DNA of 64,000 bases from Sphingomonas sanguinis (GTDB lineage: Bacteria; Pseudomonadota; Alphaproteobacteria; Sphingomonadales; Sphingomonadaceae): the NCBI RefSeq assembly GCF_019297835.1, contig NZ_CP079204.1:33694-97693 (forward strand), in the 5' to 3' direction. Both the position numbers and the translations under genes were made by a program. Numbering within the stretch: position 1 is the first letter of the stretch; every line of letters begins with the position of its first letter. Of this stretch, positions 1 through 8,614 are shown in pieces. The notes beneath the pieces are model-generated. The model was not told the origin of the DNA. It ran no database searches and saw only the letters and a program-made list of their open reading frames with translations.

Positions 1-1
1 C

Positions 2-196
2 GAGTTGTTCGGCGCGGCCTATGCGGTGCCGATCGCAGTCGCGTGCTTCGTCGCCTACCTCTGCTCAGGCCACAACGGCATCTACCTGTCGCAGCGCGTC
101 GCTGTGCCAAAGGTACCTGCCGCACACCTCACACCCGACGCGACCCTGCGCGATGCCCGCACGCACCGCGCTTCTCGCCGGCGCACGCGCGCCTGA
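2..196 (+). CDS. ClC-family chloride channel, C-terminal end (partial)
   Basis: The window opens inside this gene, so only the last 64 codons are visible. The reading frame gives a hydrophobic stretch (FGAAYAVPIAVACFVAYLCS) followed by SGHNGIYLSQR. An SGH-x-GIY-x-SQ segment is typical of the last membrane helices of ClC chloride channels and antiporters, inner-membrane proteins that move Cl- or F-. After that the tail becomes basic and low in complexity (ARTHRASRRRTRA) and ends at TGA. A DUF190 gene follows 25 bp downstream, a pairing I associate with ion-channel genes of the CrcB/ClC type. The family call rests on a short segment. Confidence 0.6.
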   Translation, partial: ELFGAAYAVPIAVACFVAYLCSGHNGIYLSQRVAVPKVPAAHLTPDATLRDARTHRASRRRTRA

Positions 197-221
197 TCCT
201 GTTTCCTGTCGAAAGCCCGTC

Positions 222-605
222 ATGCCCAATCGTTTCACCGTCCATCACCGCGAAGTCGGGATGCTGCGCATCTATCTGAAACCGTCCGACAAGATCGGCC
301 CGCGTCGCTTCTGGGGGGCAAAGCCGCTCTATCGCGAGCTGATTCGCACCGCGAAGGCGGACGGCATCATCAACGCCGTCGCGCAAAATACCCATTACGG
401 CTTCAGCAATCACGAACCGATCCGGGAGAACGGCTCGGAAATTGCCGATCCGCATCTGACGATCTGTGTCGAACTGGTCGGCGATCGCGATCAGCTCGAC
501 CTCTTCTGTCGCCGGCATGGAGATCTGATCGGCGACAAGGTGATCGTCTACAAACGACTGGAGCATTGGACTATCACGCGCAAAACTGAGCTAACCAGAG
601 CCTGA
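222..605 (+). CDS. DUF190 domain-containing protein
   Basis: A small cytosolic protein of 127 residues. The ATG at 222 is preferred over a longer upstream reading that would run through the end of the preceding channel gene. The core shows the DUF190 pattern: LRIYL near residue 14, then PLYRELIRTAK with the GI and YGF elements, and IVIELV-like strands (TICVELVGDRDQLD) near residue 85. DUF190 proteins are PII-like in fold and are often encoded beside fluoride or chloride channel genes. The 25-bp spacing from the ClC end suggests co-transcription. Biochemical role is not established. Confidence 0.7.
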   Translation: MPNRFTVHHREVGMLRIYLKPSDKIGPRRFWGAKPLYRELIRTAKADGIINAVAQNTHYGFSNHEPIRENGSEIADPHLTICVELVGDRDQLDLFCRRHGDLIGDKVIVYKRLEHWTITRKTELTRA

Positions 606-780
606 TCGGCGTTCCCGTAAAGGAAGGTCGGCCGGTACGCTGGCACGCCGACGAGTGCGCTGTGGGCCGCTCAGGTCGCGCGTTTTCCCGAAATATGTTC
701 CCGATTGCTTTTTCCCGAAATGCGGCATCGGACATGGAGTTTCGGGAAAGGTCGGGCGCCTGAAAATCGGCGTGACCGAG

Positions 781-800
781 CCCGCTGCTGTCGCAGCGGG
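781..800. terminator. Perfect 8-bp hairpin downstream of DUF190 gene
   Basis: CCCGCTGC and GCAGCGGG flank a 4-nt loop (TGTC). The stem is fully paired and GC-rich but has no clear T-run, so terminator function for the 222-605 transcript is only likely. Confidence 0.35.
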
Positions 801-831
801 TTCGGGTTCAGGAGCCGCGAGGTGATCGCAT

Positions 832-882
832 CAGCGGGGGCAGCGCTGCGCTGCTTGGATGGCTCCCACGCTGCCCCCGCTG
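832..882. terminator. Perfect 14-bp inverted repeat
   Basis: The 14-nt arm CAGCGGGGGCAGCG at 832-845 is exactly complementary to 869-882, with a 23-nt loop. It is a second strong structure after the DUF190 gene and could end transcription in either direction. Confidence 0.35.
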
Positions 883-983
883 CTGCCAGATGGGGTCATT
901 TCTATTTGGCGAAGATTATGTCTTTTCTAAACGGCAGGAACAATAAAGAGAGGTGACAGATACAAATGACAGCTTTTTTGCTA

Positions 984-1833
984 GAGGCCGTTATGAACCT
1001 TGGCGATCGCGGTAGCCTGCTTCATCATGATGCAGGCGAAGACGACGACATGAAGTCCAGCGAGTGTTTGAGCGTGCGTTCAAAATCTTTGACGAGATGG
1101 CGGAAGTGGGTTGCCCAAGCGAATGACTGCTAGACGTCCCAGCGGCGCGGCAGGAGGACGAAGCCGCGCTTGGCCTGTGGCAGTTTGACGACTTCGAGCG
1201 CGATGCCATGCTTGTCTGCGGCATAGACGGCCCGCCCACCGGTATAGCCCTGGTCCACCCGGGCAATCTCGACCGTGGCGCCGTTGACCGCCTGTGCGGT
1301 GCGGACGAGCCACTCCACCTCGCCGCGATCCTCGGCGCTGGCTGGCGTGACATGGAGGGCCAGCAGATGGCCCAGCGTGTCGACGGCCATGTGAATCTTC
1401 AAGCCCTTCTTGCGCTTGGCCCCGTCATAGCCGGCACGCTCGCCGCTCTGAGGGGTCGATCGAAGCGTCCGGCTGTCGATGATCGCAGCGGGCGGCTCGG
1501 CCTTGTGCCCCGCGGACAGCCGCAGCACTGTGCGCGAGTCGTCCACCAGCGCCTCGAAGCAGCCAGTGCTGCGTCTGCTGGTACACTGCTGCCCGGGGCG
1601 GCAGATCGTTCGGCATCCACAGCCATGGCGCGCCCGTCTTCACAATGTAGCGAAGGCCGTTGAACACCTCCCGCAGGTCATGCTCCCGCTGCCCGGCATC
1701 CGCGCGTTGCAGCAGTAGGTACGGCGCGGCCAGCAACCATTCCTCGTCGCTGACGTCAGATGGATACGGCTTGCGGCGAATGCTCATCCCACCTCGGGTG
1801 AATCGGCAAACCTCTCAAGTCCATAACAGCCTC
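984..1833 (-). mobile_element. Decayed IS5-family element (IS427-like group), transposase broken
   Basis: About 850 bp, bounded by imperfect inverted repeats (GAGGCCGTTATGAACCTT at 984 against GAGGCTGTTATGGACTTG read inward from 1833) with TA on both sides, the target duplication typical of this group. The minus-strand reading frame begins MSIRRKPYPSDVSDEEW (from 1787), runs to about residue 80, then continues in another frame with AIIDSRTLRSTPQSGERAGYDGAKR and DQGYTGG, the DDE core. It is then stopped by TAG at 1130-1132, where the family has Glu in W-x-V-E-x-SFAW. A further shift follows near 1065 before the normal IS end. The first shift could be a programmed one, but the stop and second shift indicate a dead copy. 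Confidence 0.8.
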
Positions 1834-1872
1834 TATAGTCGGGACTCGTTCATCACAGCCAGGAGATAACGG

Positions 1873-2043
1873 TTGGGCGAGGTGGCAGCGCTTATCGTAT
1901 CTAACCGGCTCGTAACGGGATTTTCGATCCAGTATGCAGGGCTCGATGCCCCTGGCCTGAAGAGCGTCGCGGAACCAGTCGGCGTCGTAGCCGCGATCAT
2001 CGAGCAGCGCGGTCGCGCCGGTGTAGTGGCAGACCTGCGGTCA
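1873..2043 (-). pseudogene. Fragment of a second IS5-family transposase
   Basis: The minus strand encodes a run containing ALLDDRGYDADWFRDAL and then CILDRKSRYEPVRYDKRC. This is the catalytic Asp region and the following basic segment of IS5/IS1031-type orfB. Neither start nor end is present, and there is no terminal repeat. It is a remnant left by earlier insertions. Confidence 0.65.
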
Positions 2044-2096
2044 TGAAGAAGCTCAAGGTTGAGCTGCTACCCGTTCTTGGACCTCTCTGCTGGCCG

Positions 2097-2770
2097 TCAT
2101 TCAGCATCTGCCGGCAGCGGCGGTCCATGTGCCGCTGACCGGTTCACCAACGATATCGGCGTCTTGTTGCCGATGGCGCTATGCGGTCGCACCTCGCTGT
2201 AGTCTCTGCGCCACTCCTTGCATTTTCGGGCCGCGTCGTCGAGGCTCATGAAACAGTGCTGGTTCAGGCACTCCGCTCGGAACTTGCCGTTGAAGGATTC
2301 GATGAACGCATTGTCCGTCGACTTGCCCGGTCGGCTAAAGTCCAGCGTGACACCTCGGGTATATGCCCACAGATCCAAGTCACGCGAGATGAACTCGCTG
2401 CCTTGGTCAATGCGGATCGACGCCGGATAACCCATCTCGCCGCAAACCCGTTCAAGCACCTCCATGACGTCCGGCGCCCGGAAGCTGAACCGCGGCACCA
2501 CCGCCGGCGAGAACCGGCTGAAGGTATCGACCACCGTCAGGATACGCAGCTTTGGCCCCGTCGCGAATTGGTCTTGGGCGAAGTCCATAGCTCACACGTC
2601 TTTCGAATAAGACGCCGCGCAGCGTCCTTCTCTCAGCTTCGCCCTCACCCGACGCTTCGGGGGTTTGCCGCAGCTGCAACCCCATCTCCTTGTAAAGCCG
2701 ATAGACACGCTTTGCGTTTCAGTCCCAGCCCTCGCGCCGGAGCAGTACATGAATGCGGCAATAGCCATAC
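2097..2770 (-). pseudogene. IS3-family (IS407-like) orfB, 3' part, inactivated
   Basis: On the minus strand the frame reads YGYCRIHVLLRREGWD, then a stop, then NAKRVYRLYKEMGLQLR. A frameshift follows, then a stop (TGA at the Trp of SNDVWAMDF-type sequence), then AMDFAQDQF to the end. The rve integrase core is recognisable: DTFSRFSP, RIDQGSEF, and DNAFIESFNGKFR with the final Glu of DDE. Three separate lesions make it a pseudogene. The 5' part of the same gene lies at 4092-4195, beyond the inserted 1321-bp element, so the two pieces were once continuous. Confidence 0.8.
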
Positions 2771-2809
2771 TGAACCGCGCCGGGTTTGCCGGAGGCCATT
2801 GGATGTGAG

Positions 2810-3718
2810 TCACGCTGCCATATCGATGATGTTGGCGGCAGCATAGAATTGCTCTTCGGCTTCGGCAGGCGGGATGTTGCCGATGGGTTCTAGCAGCCGG
2901 CGATGGTTGAACCAGTCGACCCATTCCAGCGTGGCGTATTCGACGGCCTCGAAGCTGCGCCAGGGTCCGCGCTTGTGGATCACCTCGGCCTTGTAGAGGC
3001 CGTTGATGGTCTCGGCCAAAGCGTTGTCGTAGCTGTCTCCGACGCTTCCGACCGACGGCTCGATGCCCGCTTCGGTGAGGCGCTCGGTGTACTTGATGGA
3101 CACATACTGGCTGCCGCGGTCGGAGTGGTGGACGAGGCCGCCACCCCGAAGTGGCCGACGGTCGTGCAGTGCCTGCTCAAGCGCATCAAGGACGAAGCCG
3201 GCATGCGCGCTCTGGCTGGCGCGCCAGCCGACGATCCGGCGGGCATAGGTGTCAATGACGAAGGCGACGTAGACAAAGCCTGCCCAGGTCGCGACGTAGG
3301 TGAAGTCCGACACCCAGAGCATGTTCGGCGCCGGCGCACGGAATTGCCGGTTTACCCGGTCGAGCGGGCATGACGCCGTCCTGTCGCTGACAGTGGTGCG
3401 CACCGGCTTGCCGCGGATCACGCCGGCCAAGCCCATCGTCCGCATCAGGCGGGCAACGGTGCAGCGGGCGATGTCGAACCCCTCCCGCCGCAGCTGGCGC
3501 CAGACCTTGCGCACGCCGTAGACGCGGAAGTTCTCCTCGAACACGCGGCGCACCTCCAGCCCGAGCGCATCATCACGCCGAGCCCGAGCCGACCTCCTGG
3601 TCGGCTCAATCCTTCTGGCTGCATGCGCATGGTAGGTGGATGGGGCGATCGGCAGAACCCGGCAGATCGGCTCGACCCCGTACACCTCACGATGCGCGTC
3701 GATGAACGACACCATCAC
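2810..3718 (-). CDS. IS3-family transposase OrfB (rve integrase core), left copy
   Basis: About 302 residues carrying the catalytic domain of the IS3 transposase. An HTH_21-like segment ([16 protein letters not shown]) is near residue 66. The DDE motif is seen as [11 protein letters not shown] with the first Asp, then HHSDRGSQY with the second Asp, then [15 protein letters not shown] with the Glu. The start (GTG or the adjacent ATG) overlaps the OrfA stop, as expected for elements that make an OrfAB fusion by -1 frameshifting. The frame is intact, so the copy may be active. It is close to, but clearly not identical with, the right-hand copy. Confidence 0.9.
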   Translation of the reverse strand: MMVSFIDAHREVYGVEPICRVLPIAPSTYHAHAARRIEPTRRSARARRDDALGLEVRRVFEENFRVYGVRKVWRQLRREGFDIARCTVARLMRTMGLAGVIRGKPVRTTVSDRTASCPLDRVNRQFRAPAPNMLWVSDFTYVATWAGFVYVAFVIDTYARRIVGWRASQSAHAGFVLDALEQALHDRRPLRGGGLVHHSDRGSQYVSIKYTERLTEAGIEPSVGSVGDSYDNALAETINGLYKAEVIHKRGPWRSFEAVEYATLEWVDWFNHRRLLEPIGNIPPAEAEEQFYAAANIIDMAA

Positions 3719-4041
3719 CTCGCTCGGCGGTCGAGCTCCGCCATCGCAAAATACGCCGACGCTTTCCTGAGTATCTCGTTGGCCTGGCGCAGCTCCCGGT
3801 TCTCGCGTTCCAACGCCTTCATCCGGTCGGCAACATCGCTCGGCACGCCGACACGCGTGCCGCTATCGACCTCGGCCTTCTTCACCCACTCGTGCAGAGT
3901 TTGGCCGGCACAGCCAATCTTCGCTGCAATCGACACCACCGTTGCCCAGCGCGACGGGTGATCCTTCTCGTGATCCAGCACCATCCGCACGGCGCGCGCG
4001 CGCACCTCAGGCGAAAACTTGTTCGTGGTCTTGCTCGTCAT
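3715..4041 (-). CDS. IS3-family transposase OrfA (HTH), left copy
   Basis: 108 residues. The N-terminal HTH_Tnp_1 domain ([18 protein letters not shown], then [17 protein letters not shown]) binds the terminal repeats. A leucine-zipper-like segment ([26 protein letters not shown]) follows and is used for multimerisation. Translation would shift into OrfB near the 3' end, where the frames overlap by 4 nt. The frame is complete, with an ATG start. Confidence 0.9.
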   Translation of the reverse strand: MTSKTTNKFSPEVRARAVRMVLDHEKDHPSRWATVVSIAAKIGCAGQTLHEWVKKAEVDSGTRVGVPSDVADRMKALERENRELRQANEILRKASAYFAMAELDRRAR

Positions 4042-4091
4042 AGCCCCTTCCTCTCAGGAGTTGGAGCCTCCGACAAACCCGGCGCGGTTCA

Positions 4092-4195
4092 TACCGCACC
4101 CGCGTCTCGGCGATCTTCTTCATCCGCTTCTTCAGGTCGGCCTGATCCGCACGGCACGCACGATAGTGGTAGCTCGACCGCTTAAAACGGTCTTA
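4092..4195 (-). pseudogene. IS407-like orfB, 5' part split off by IS insertion
   Basis: The minus-strand reading gives FKRSSYHYRACRADQADLKK followed by RMKKIAETRVRY. In the IS407 group this lies immediately before the YGYRRIHVLLRREGW segment, which is found at 2770 on the other side of the left IS3-family element. An in-frame stop lies just upstream (near 4190), so the gene was already degraded. Confidence 0.7.
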
Positions 4196-4563
4196 GAAAC
4201 GGGCAGCAGGTCAGCTCGAGGCGGATTCTACCTCAGCGTGGTCACATTCCACGGACCGCGTCAGCGGCAACTGCCAAGACAATGCCGCCGCCCGTCGAGT
4301 TCGAACGGCAGCAGATTTGAAAGCGGAAGGCGTCTAGAAATTTGGGGTTGCTCAATCGCAATCGCCATACTCGTTCTGCTTGCGGCATTGGCAGGCGGGC
4401 GTTAGTGCTCGAAATGTTAGTGTACGCTCGTAAAGAGCTTATGCGTCGCCCCCGATCTGGATGGACGGCATGGAGTGGTGCGGTATAACCGGGCCACATA
4501 ATGCCGCTCGTATCATATCATATTTAAGGTTTGACGGTGGCGACGCAGATTTCGGGGATTTCG
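4196..4563. other. Intergenic region before the EPS locus
   Basis: No gene is supported. The stretch has lower GC content than its surroundings near 4495-4530 (TATCATATCATATTTAAGG), which may hold the promoter of the methyltransferase gene. It probably also contains the eroded end of the IS407-like element. Confidence 0.4.
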
Positions 4564-5502
4564 ATGACCATCCATTCATGCAGGGTTTGCGGCCACGACG
4601 TTGATCATACGGAGTATGCGGCCCGCGAAATGATGTTCGGGACGCGGGACGTTTTCCCGTACTTCCTCTGTGGCGATTGCGGCACGTTGCAGATTGCCGA
4701 ACTCCCCGCCGATATTGCGCGCTACTATGGCGAAGGTTATTATTCTTTCAGCACCGTCGAGCGTACACCGCTTAAAAAGTGGCTGATCGACAGTCGCGAC
4801 CAGCATAATCTGCGCGCCCGTAGAGGCGTCGCCGGCTTCGTCGTTAGCATGCTCAAGCCCGATCCGACAACGGAACTGATCGGCGACCTTATCCGCGATA
4901 AGTCCAGCCATGTTCTCGACGTGGGATGTGGGTCGGGAGAGTTGCTCGATCGGATGGCCAATGCCGGTTACACCCGCCTCGCGGGTGTCGATCCGTTCAT
5001 TGCCGCGGATCTTCGTACGGCAACGGGCGTGCCGGTCAGCAAGAAGTTCATTCACGAGGTGACCGACACTTACGACGTCGTCATGTTCAATCATTCGCTG
5101 GAGCATGTTGACGATCCTATCGCCTCGCTGACCGAGGCACGGCGTGTGCTGCGGCCGGGCGGACGGGTGATCGTGCGCATCCCGACTGTATCCTGCGAAG
5201 CGTGGGACCGGTACGGCACCGACTGGGTTCAACTCGACGCGCCGCGTCACTTCGTGCTGCTGTCACGCGACGGCGTGGCTCGTGCGGCATCCGCAGCGGG
5301 CCTCCGCCTTACGAGCACCATCGACGATTCCGGAGAATTCCAGTTCACCGGTAGCGAACTTTACCAACGGGATATCCCCTTGTCCGATCCGCGGCGTAAC
5401 ACGACCTTCGGCAAAATGGCGATCCTGCGGTACCGGATGAAGGCCCGTGCGCTCAACCGTCAGCACCGTGGCGATCAGGCGGCGTTCATCCTGGAGGTGT
5501 GA
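4564..5502 (+). CDS. Class I SAM-dependent methyltransferase with N-terminal zinc-finger-like motif
   Basis: 312 residues from the ATG at 4564, which has GGGGA 6-10 nt upstream. A TTG 33 bp earlier is also in frame. The N-terminus has two CxxC pairs (CRVCGHD near residue 6, CGDCG near 38), the zinc-ribbon-like element seen in sugar C-methyltransferases and related enzymes. The SAM-binding motif VLDVGCGSGELL is near residue 118, followed by FNHSLEHVDDP and VLRPGGRVIVRIP, the post-I motifs. It stands alone on the plus strand at the left edge of the EPS genes and probably methylates a sugar or sugar nucleotide. The actual substrate cannot be read from the sequence. Confidence 0.75.
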   Translation: MTIHSCRVCGHDVDHTEYAAREMMFGTRDVFPYFLCGDCGTLQIAELPADIARYYGEGYYSFSTVERTPLKKWLIDSRDQHNLRARRGVAGFVVSMLKPDPTTELIGDLIRDKSSHVLDVGCGSGELLDRMANAGYTRLAGVDPFIAADLRTATGVPVSKKFIHEVTDTYDVVMFNHSLEHVDDPIASLTEARRVLRPGGRVIVRIPTVSCEAWDRYGTDWVQLDAPRHFVLLSRDGVARAASAAGLRLTSTIDDSGEFQFTGSELYQRDIPLSDPRRNTTFGKMAILRYRMKARALNRQHRGDQAAFILEV

Positions 5503-5745
5503 CGCCCCTTACTTTTACAAAATCGCCTTGACGGTGAAGCTGGCGTTTGACGCCGCAACCCGAAAGGATGCCCCATGGGGCGGTTCCACACGGGGATCGC
5601 TCGCACGGCAGGCGCGCCCCCGGCCTTCGTTAGGGGCTGGCAACTCAGCATAATCGAGAAAGCCTGAAAACCTTACCGGCACCGCTTTGCTCAGCCTTCG
5701 GGCATTTCCCCCGAACGGGCCGAGCGAGAGGCGCGTACCGGCTAA

Positions 5746-5763
5746 CCCGGCGCATCCGCCGGG
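5746..5763. terminator. Hairpin between convergent genes
   Basis: CCCGGCG and CGCCGGG are perfectly complementary around a CATC loop. It sits between the convergent methyltransferase gene and the GT-C-like gene and could serve either transcript. There is no T-run. Confidence 0.35.
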
Positions 5764-5778
5764 ACTAGACCGATCCGT

Positions 5779-7362
5779 TCAGGATCGTACAGCTTCGTCG
5801 ACCTTCCCCTCGCCTTTCCCGGTGTCCCGTCGACGGCGTATTTCGACCTTATCGATATGACCCGACACGGGATAATGCCGATCGAGCCAGGCCGATAGCC
5901 TAGGCGTGCGATCCGCAATCGACTTGTCGTCGATCACATCGCTCCAACTGCCGTCATGACCTATGATCAGAAGCGGACGAGTGCGTTCCAGGTCGGCGAT
6001 GATCCGTGCTTCTTCAGGGCCTTCGGCGGCATATACCGGGTACATTGCCGAAGTGCATGGCGGCAGGCCCGCCGCTTCATAATAGGCCCCGCCATTGTTC
6101 ATCGCATAGGTACAATGCTGTCCGGTCGAACGCAGCATGGCGCCGACGAGGCGAGCCGAGTTCCCCTCCAGCGCCTCATCGCCCGGCAAGGGCCGCGTCA
6201 CCAGCGCGAGATTGCTGCCCGGTCCATGTGCGATGATGCTGTCGGGCCGGCGCAGCCCGTGAACGGCCAGGACCAGCAATATCATGGCACCGACCACAGC
6301 CAGGGCGGCCCTATACCATCGCATGGACAGTTGCAGCGGCCAGGCAAGGGTGGCGACGAATGTTACAACCAGCAGATAGGCGAATGGCATGACCCACATC
6401 TGGTGGCTGAGGTCCGAGCGGTTGATCGACTGGTAGAAGATGGCCGCGATCGGGATCGTCAGAAGCAGCAGGGTCGCGGCCTCGCTGCGGCGTGCGGCAA
6501 GATGAAGCTGAGCCGCGCGAAGGACCCCGACGGCGATCACGCCCGCATAGACAACCCCAAACACCATGTCGCGTACAGGAAAGGGCCGGGCCCAGATTTC
6601 GCGATGTTGTCCCCAGTACCGGATATTGGCGACATGCTGACCGAACATGGCCGGATCGTGGAGGTACATTCCTGCCAGGGTGGCCAGAAACGCGATCGGG
6701 GCGACAAGGATCATCCGCGGCGATCGGCCCGCATACCAGGCGAGCACCAGGCCGCCTATCAGCATGACGACCCCGACCAACCCGCGGCTATAGGCCCAGA
6801 ACAGTCCAATGGCCGCCGCGATGCCGGCAGCGGCGAACAACACACCCAGCAGATAAGGTCTGCCGCATTTCAGAACGGCCAGCAGCGCGGCCAGTTCGCA
6901 CAGCAACAGGAGGTCACGCACCGAAGGCGCGCCCTGATGCAGGCCGACGGGATCTATCCGCGTCCCGTTGAACAGCAACAGCAGCAGTCCGGCGGTCAAT
7001 CCGGCCAGCCAGGCCGTCTGGCGGGACCGCATCAATCCTGCGGCGGACAGCGCCCAGATCGCCGATGCCGCGGCGGCCAACCACATATTGGCGGCCCGGG
7101 TACAGATCACGACATGGTCCGATCCACAAAGGGCGGCAGCCCATTGCGCGGGTGCATAGTTCAACACGCCGTGGATCAGCAGTGGCAATCCACTGGAATT
7201 GCCGAGAAAATACAGCCGCGGCGAAAGATATTCGCCTTCATGAAAGGGATCGAGCAGCGGTGTGGCCAGCGGCACCGATAATGCGCTGAAGACGGCAAAA
7301 GCGATCAACAGCACCGCCAGGCCGATCCCGAGCGGCGAGCGTCCGGTGGGTGTAACGTTCAT
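5779..7362 (-). CDS. GT-C-like polytopic membrane protein, putative glycosyltransferase
   Basis: 527 residues. The first 30 contain a membrane segment (GIGLAVLLIAFAVFSALSVP), followed directly by an acidic periplasmic loop (LLDPFHEGEYLSPRLYF) with Asp and Glu placed as in GT-C enzymes of the ArnT/PMT/GT39 type. About ten further hydrophobic segments follow up to residue 370, then a soluble C-terminal domain of about 150 residues (SNLALVTRPLPGDEALEG to the end). GT-C enzymes take sugars from polyprenyl phosphates on the periplasmic face. It is the last gene of a minus-strand operon and overlaps the GT2 gene upstream by 4 nt. With that GT2 and GtrA it resembles a gtrABC module. Acceptor unknown. 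Confidence 0.6.
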   Translation of the reverse strand: MNVTPTGRSPLGIGLAVLLIAFAVFSALSVPLATPLLDPFHEGEYLSPRLYFLGNSSGLPLLIHGVLNYAPAQWAAALCGSDHVVICTRAANMWLAAAASAIWALSAAGLMRSRQTAWLAGLTAGLLLLLFNGTRIDPVGLHQGAPSVRDLLLLCELAALLAVLKCGRPYLLGVLFAAAGIAAAIGLFWAYSRGLVGVVMLIGGLVLAWYAGRSPRMILVAPIAFLATLAGMYLHDPAMFGQHVANIRYWGQHREIWARPFPVRDMVFGVVYAGVIAVGVLRAAQLHLAARRSEAATLLLLTIPIAAIFYQSINRSDLSHQMWVMPFAYLLVVTFVATLAWPLQLSMRWYRAALAVVGAMILLVLAVHGLRRPDSIIAHGPGSNLALVTRPLPGDEALEGNSARLVGAMLRSTGQHCTYAMNNGGAYYEAAGLPPCTSAMYPVYAAEGPEEARIIADLERTRPLLIIGHDGSWSDVIDDKSIADRTPRLSAWLDRHYPVSGHIDKVEIRRRRDTGKGEGKVDEAVRS

Positions 7363-8168
7363 CCGTCCTGTCCTGTCGATGGATTGAATGCGCCGCGTGC
7401 CGCGCGAAACGTCTGCTTGAGCATCTGCAGCTTGGCGCCGGTACCGGTTACCTTGGTCGGGATCGGCTCACCGACCGGATAGCTGCGGCGGACCGGAACT
7501 TCGCCGACCTTGAAGCCCAGCTGACTGGCCCTGACCGTCAGGTAGAACAGCAGTTCGTAACGCGCGAACACGTCCCGAAAGGGCTGGACACGCGGGTCGA
7601 GCAGATAGCGTGGCGAATAGGCACGGAAGCCATTGGTCGTATCGGTGAACCAGTGCCGCGCGGCGATGCTGAGCATCGGTGCATGGATCATGCGGTTGCC
7701 GATCGTCCGCTCGAGCGGCGTGTTCTCGGCCGCGCCGCCCTTCAGATAGCGGGATCCCTGGACATAGTCGTAGCCCGCACTCAATCGGTCCACGAACAAC
7801 GAGACGGCTTCGACATTGTCCTTGCCATTGCCGTCGATGGTGACGATGCCGTCATAGCCCTCATCGAGACACCAGGCATAGGCCATGCGCAATTGCGCAC
7901 TCAGTTTCCCCGGCCCCGTTTTCGTCAGCAGCGCGCACACACCGGTGGCACGCAGGAAATCGGCATCGAGCGACCCGTCGGTCGAGCCTCCATCGGCTAC
8001 GATCACGTCGACCGGCAGATGGGCCGCCGCAATCCGTTCGAGCTGGGCGCGTATCCGTTGCCCTTCGTTGATGACGGGAATCACCAGGGCATGGGCATGA
8101 CGCTTGGCGTCGAAACGATCCTCGCGACCGGCCGGTACCTGCCATTGAGATCGCAACGCGTTATTCAT
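7359..8168 (-). CDS. GT2 glycosyltransferase, polyprenyl-phosphate sugar synthase-like
   Basis: 269 residues with a GT-A fold: ALVIPVINEG near residue 28, VIVADGGSTDGS near 55, and IVTIDGNGKDN near 108 in the position of the DxD metal site. VQGSRYLKG, TDTTNGFRAYSP and YELLFYLTVRASQLGFKVGEVPV are typical of the DPM1/GtrB branch that charges a sugar onto polyprenyl phosphate. Unlike GtrB it has no C-terminal membrane helices. It overlaps the GT-C-like gene by 4 nt and lies 44 bp after gtrA, so the products probably act in one path: charging, flipping, transfer. The sugar donor is not evident. Confidence 0.75.
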   Translation of the reverse strand: MNNALRSQWQVPAGREDRFDAKRHAHALVIPVINEGQRIRAQLERIAAAHLPVDVIVADGGSTDGSLDADFLRATGVCALLTKTGPGKLSAQLRMAYAWCLDEGYDGIVTIDGNGKDNVEAVSLFVDRLSAGYDYVQGSRYLKGGAAENTPLERTIGNRMIHAPMLSIAARHWFTDTTNGFRAYSPRYLLDPRVQPFRDVFARYELLFYLTVRASQLGFKVGEVPVRRSYPVGEPIPTKVTGTGAKLQMLKQTFRAARGAFNPSTGQDG

Positions 8169-8212
8169 GCTAGGAAAACTTTCTGAAGATGAGCGTATCG
8201 GTTAAGCAGTAA

Positions 8213-8614
8213 TCAACGCTCGCCCCGGACGAAGACAAACCGTTTGCTCAAGCTATAATTTACGAGGAACGATACGGCTACTGCCAGCAGCAACGGCAAT
8301 GCCCGTTGTTGCGGGGCGGAGAAAACGGCACGTTCGAGAATGGCGACCATGACGACCCGGACACCCAACGTCACGATCAGGACGGCCAGATAACGGCTGC
8401 CACGGGTGGCCGAAAGGCTTGCCTCGGTTCGGAATGTCCAGCGTTCGTGGATGACATAATTCACGATGGCGGCAACGACGAAGCCCGCCGCTGCGGCCCC
8501 CGGCAGAGGCACGCCCCATGATGCCAGCAACCATGCGGTGCCGAGATCGATGGCAAGCCCCAACAACGCAACGATCCCGAAACGTACGATCGGATGAGCG
8601 AACAGCTTCGTCAC
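8213..8614 (-). CDS. GtrA family membrane protein (putative polyprenyl-linked sugar flippase)
   Basis: 133 residues with four hydrophobic segments in the GtrA pattern. FGIVALLGLAIDLGTAWLLA is followed by AAGFVVAAIVNYVIHERWTFR, where the N-Y/F-x-(x)-H-x-x-WTF motif ends helix 2. Two more helices close with NYSLSKRFVF. GtrA proteins are proposed to move polyprenyl-phosphate sugars across the inner membrane. The GTG start at 8614 overlaps the stop of the FAD oxidoreductase gene, indicating translational coupling. Its GT2 partner follows directly. Confidence 0.85.
   Translation of the reverse strand: MTKLFAHPIVRFGIVALLGLAIDLGTAWLLASWGVPLPGAAAAGFVVAAIVNYVIHERWTFRTEASLSATRGSRYLAVLIVTLGVRVVMVAILERAVFSAPQQRALPLLLAVAVSFLVNYSLSKRFVFVRGER

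Larger units (their letters stand above)
606..983. other. Intergenic region with hairpins and iteron-like motifs
   Basis: No convincing gene is seen here. The stretch holds three TTCCCGA-type motifs. TTTTCCCGAAAT occurs at 684-695 and again at 710-721, and TTTCGGGAAA, the inverted form, at 740-749. Two perfect inverted repeats follow (781-800 and 832-882). The IS5-type element then begins at 984 with a TA at its edge. The motifs share 12 nt (TTCCCGAAATAT) with an iteron near repA. Confidence 0.5.
2771..4091 (-). mobile_element. IS3-family element, left copy, 1321 bp, apparently complete
   Basis: Inverted repeats begin TGAACCGCGCCGGGTTTG at both ends, with about one mismatch in the first 26 nt. 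TAC is duplicated on both sides (2768-2770 and 4092-4094). Two overlapping frames are present: orfA 4041-3715 and orfB 3718-2810. The element sits inside an older IS407-like orfB, splitting it between the codons for RVRY and GY. The same length and ends are found in the copy at 37306-38626, which points the other way. Confidence 0.9.

Noticed and set aside
705..956. 83-codon ORF after the DUF190 gene
   Set aside because: It runs through two hairpins and has arginine-rich, low-information composition.
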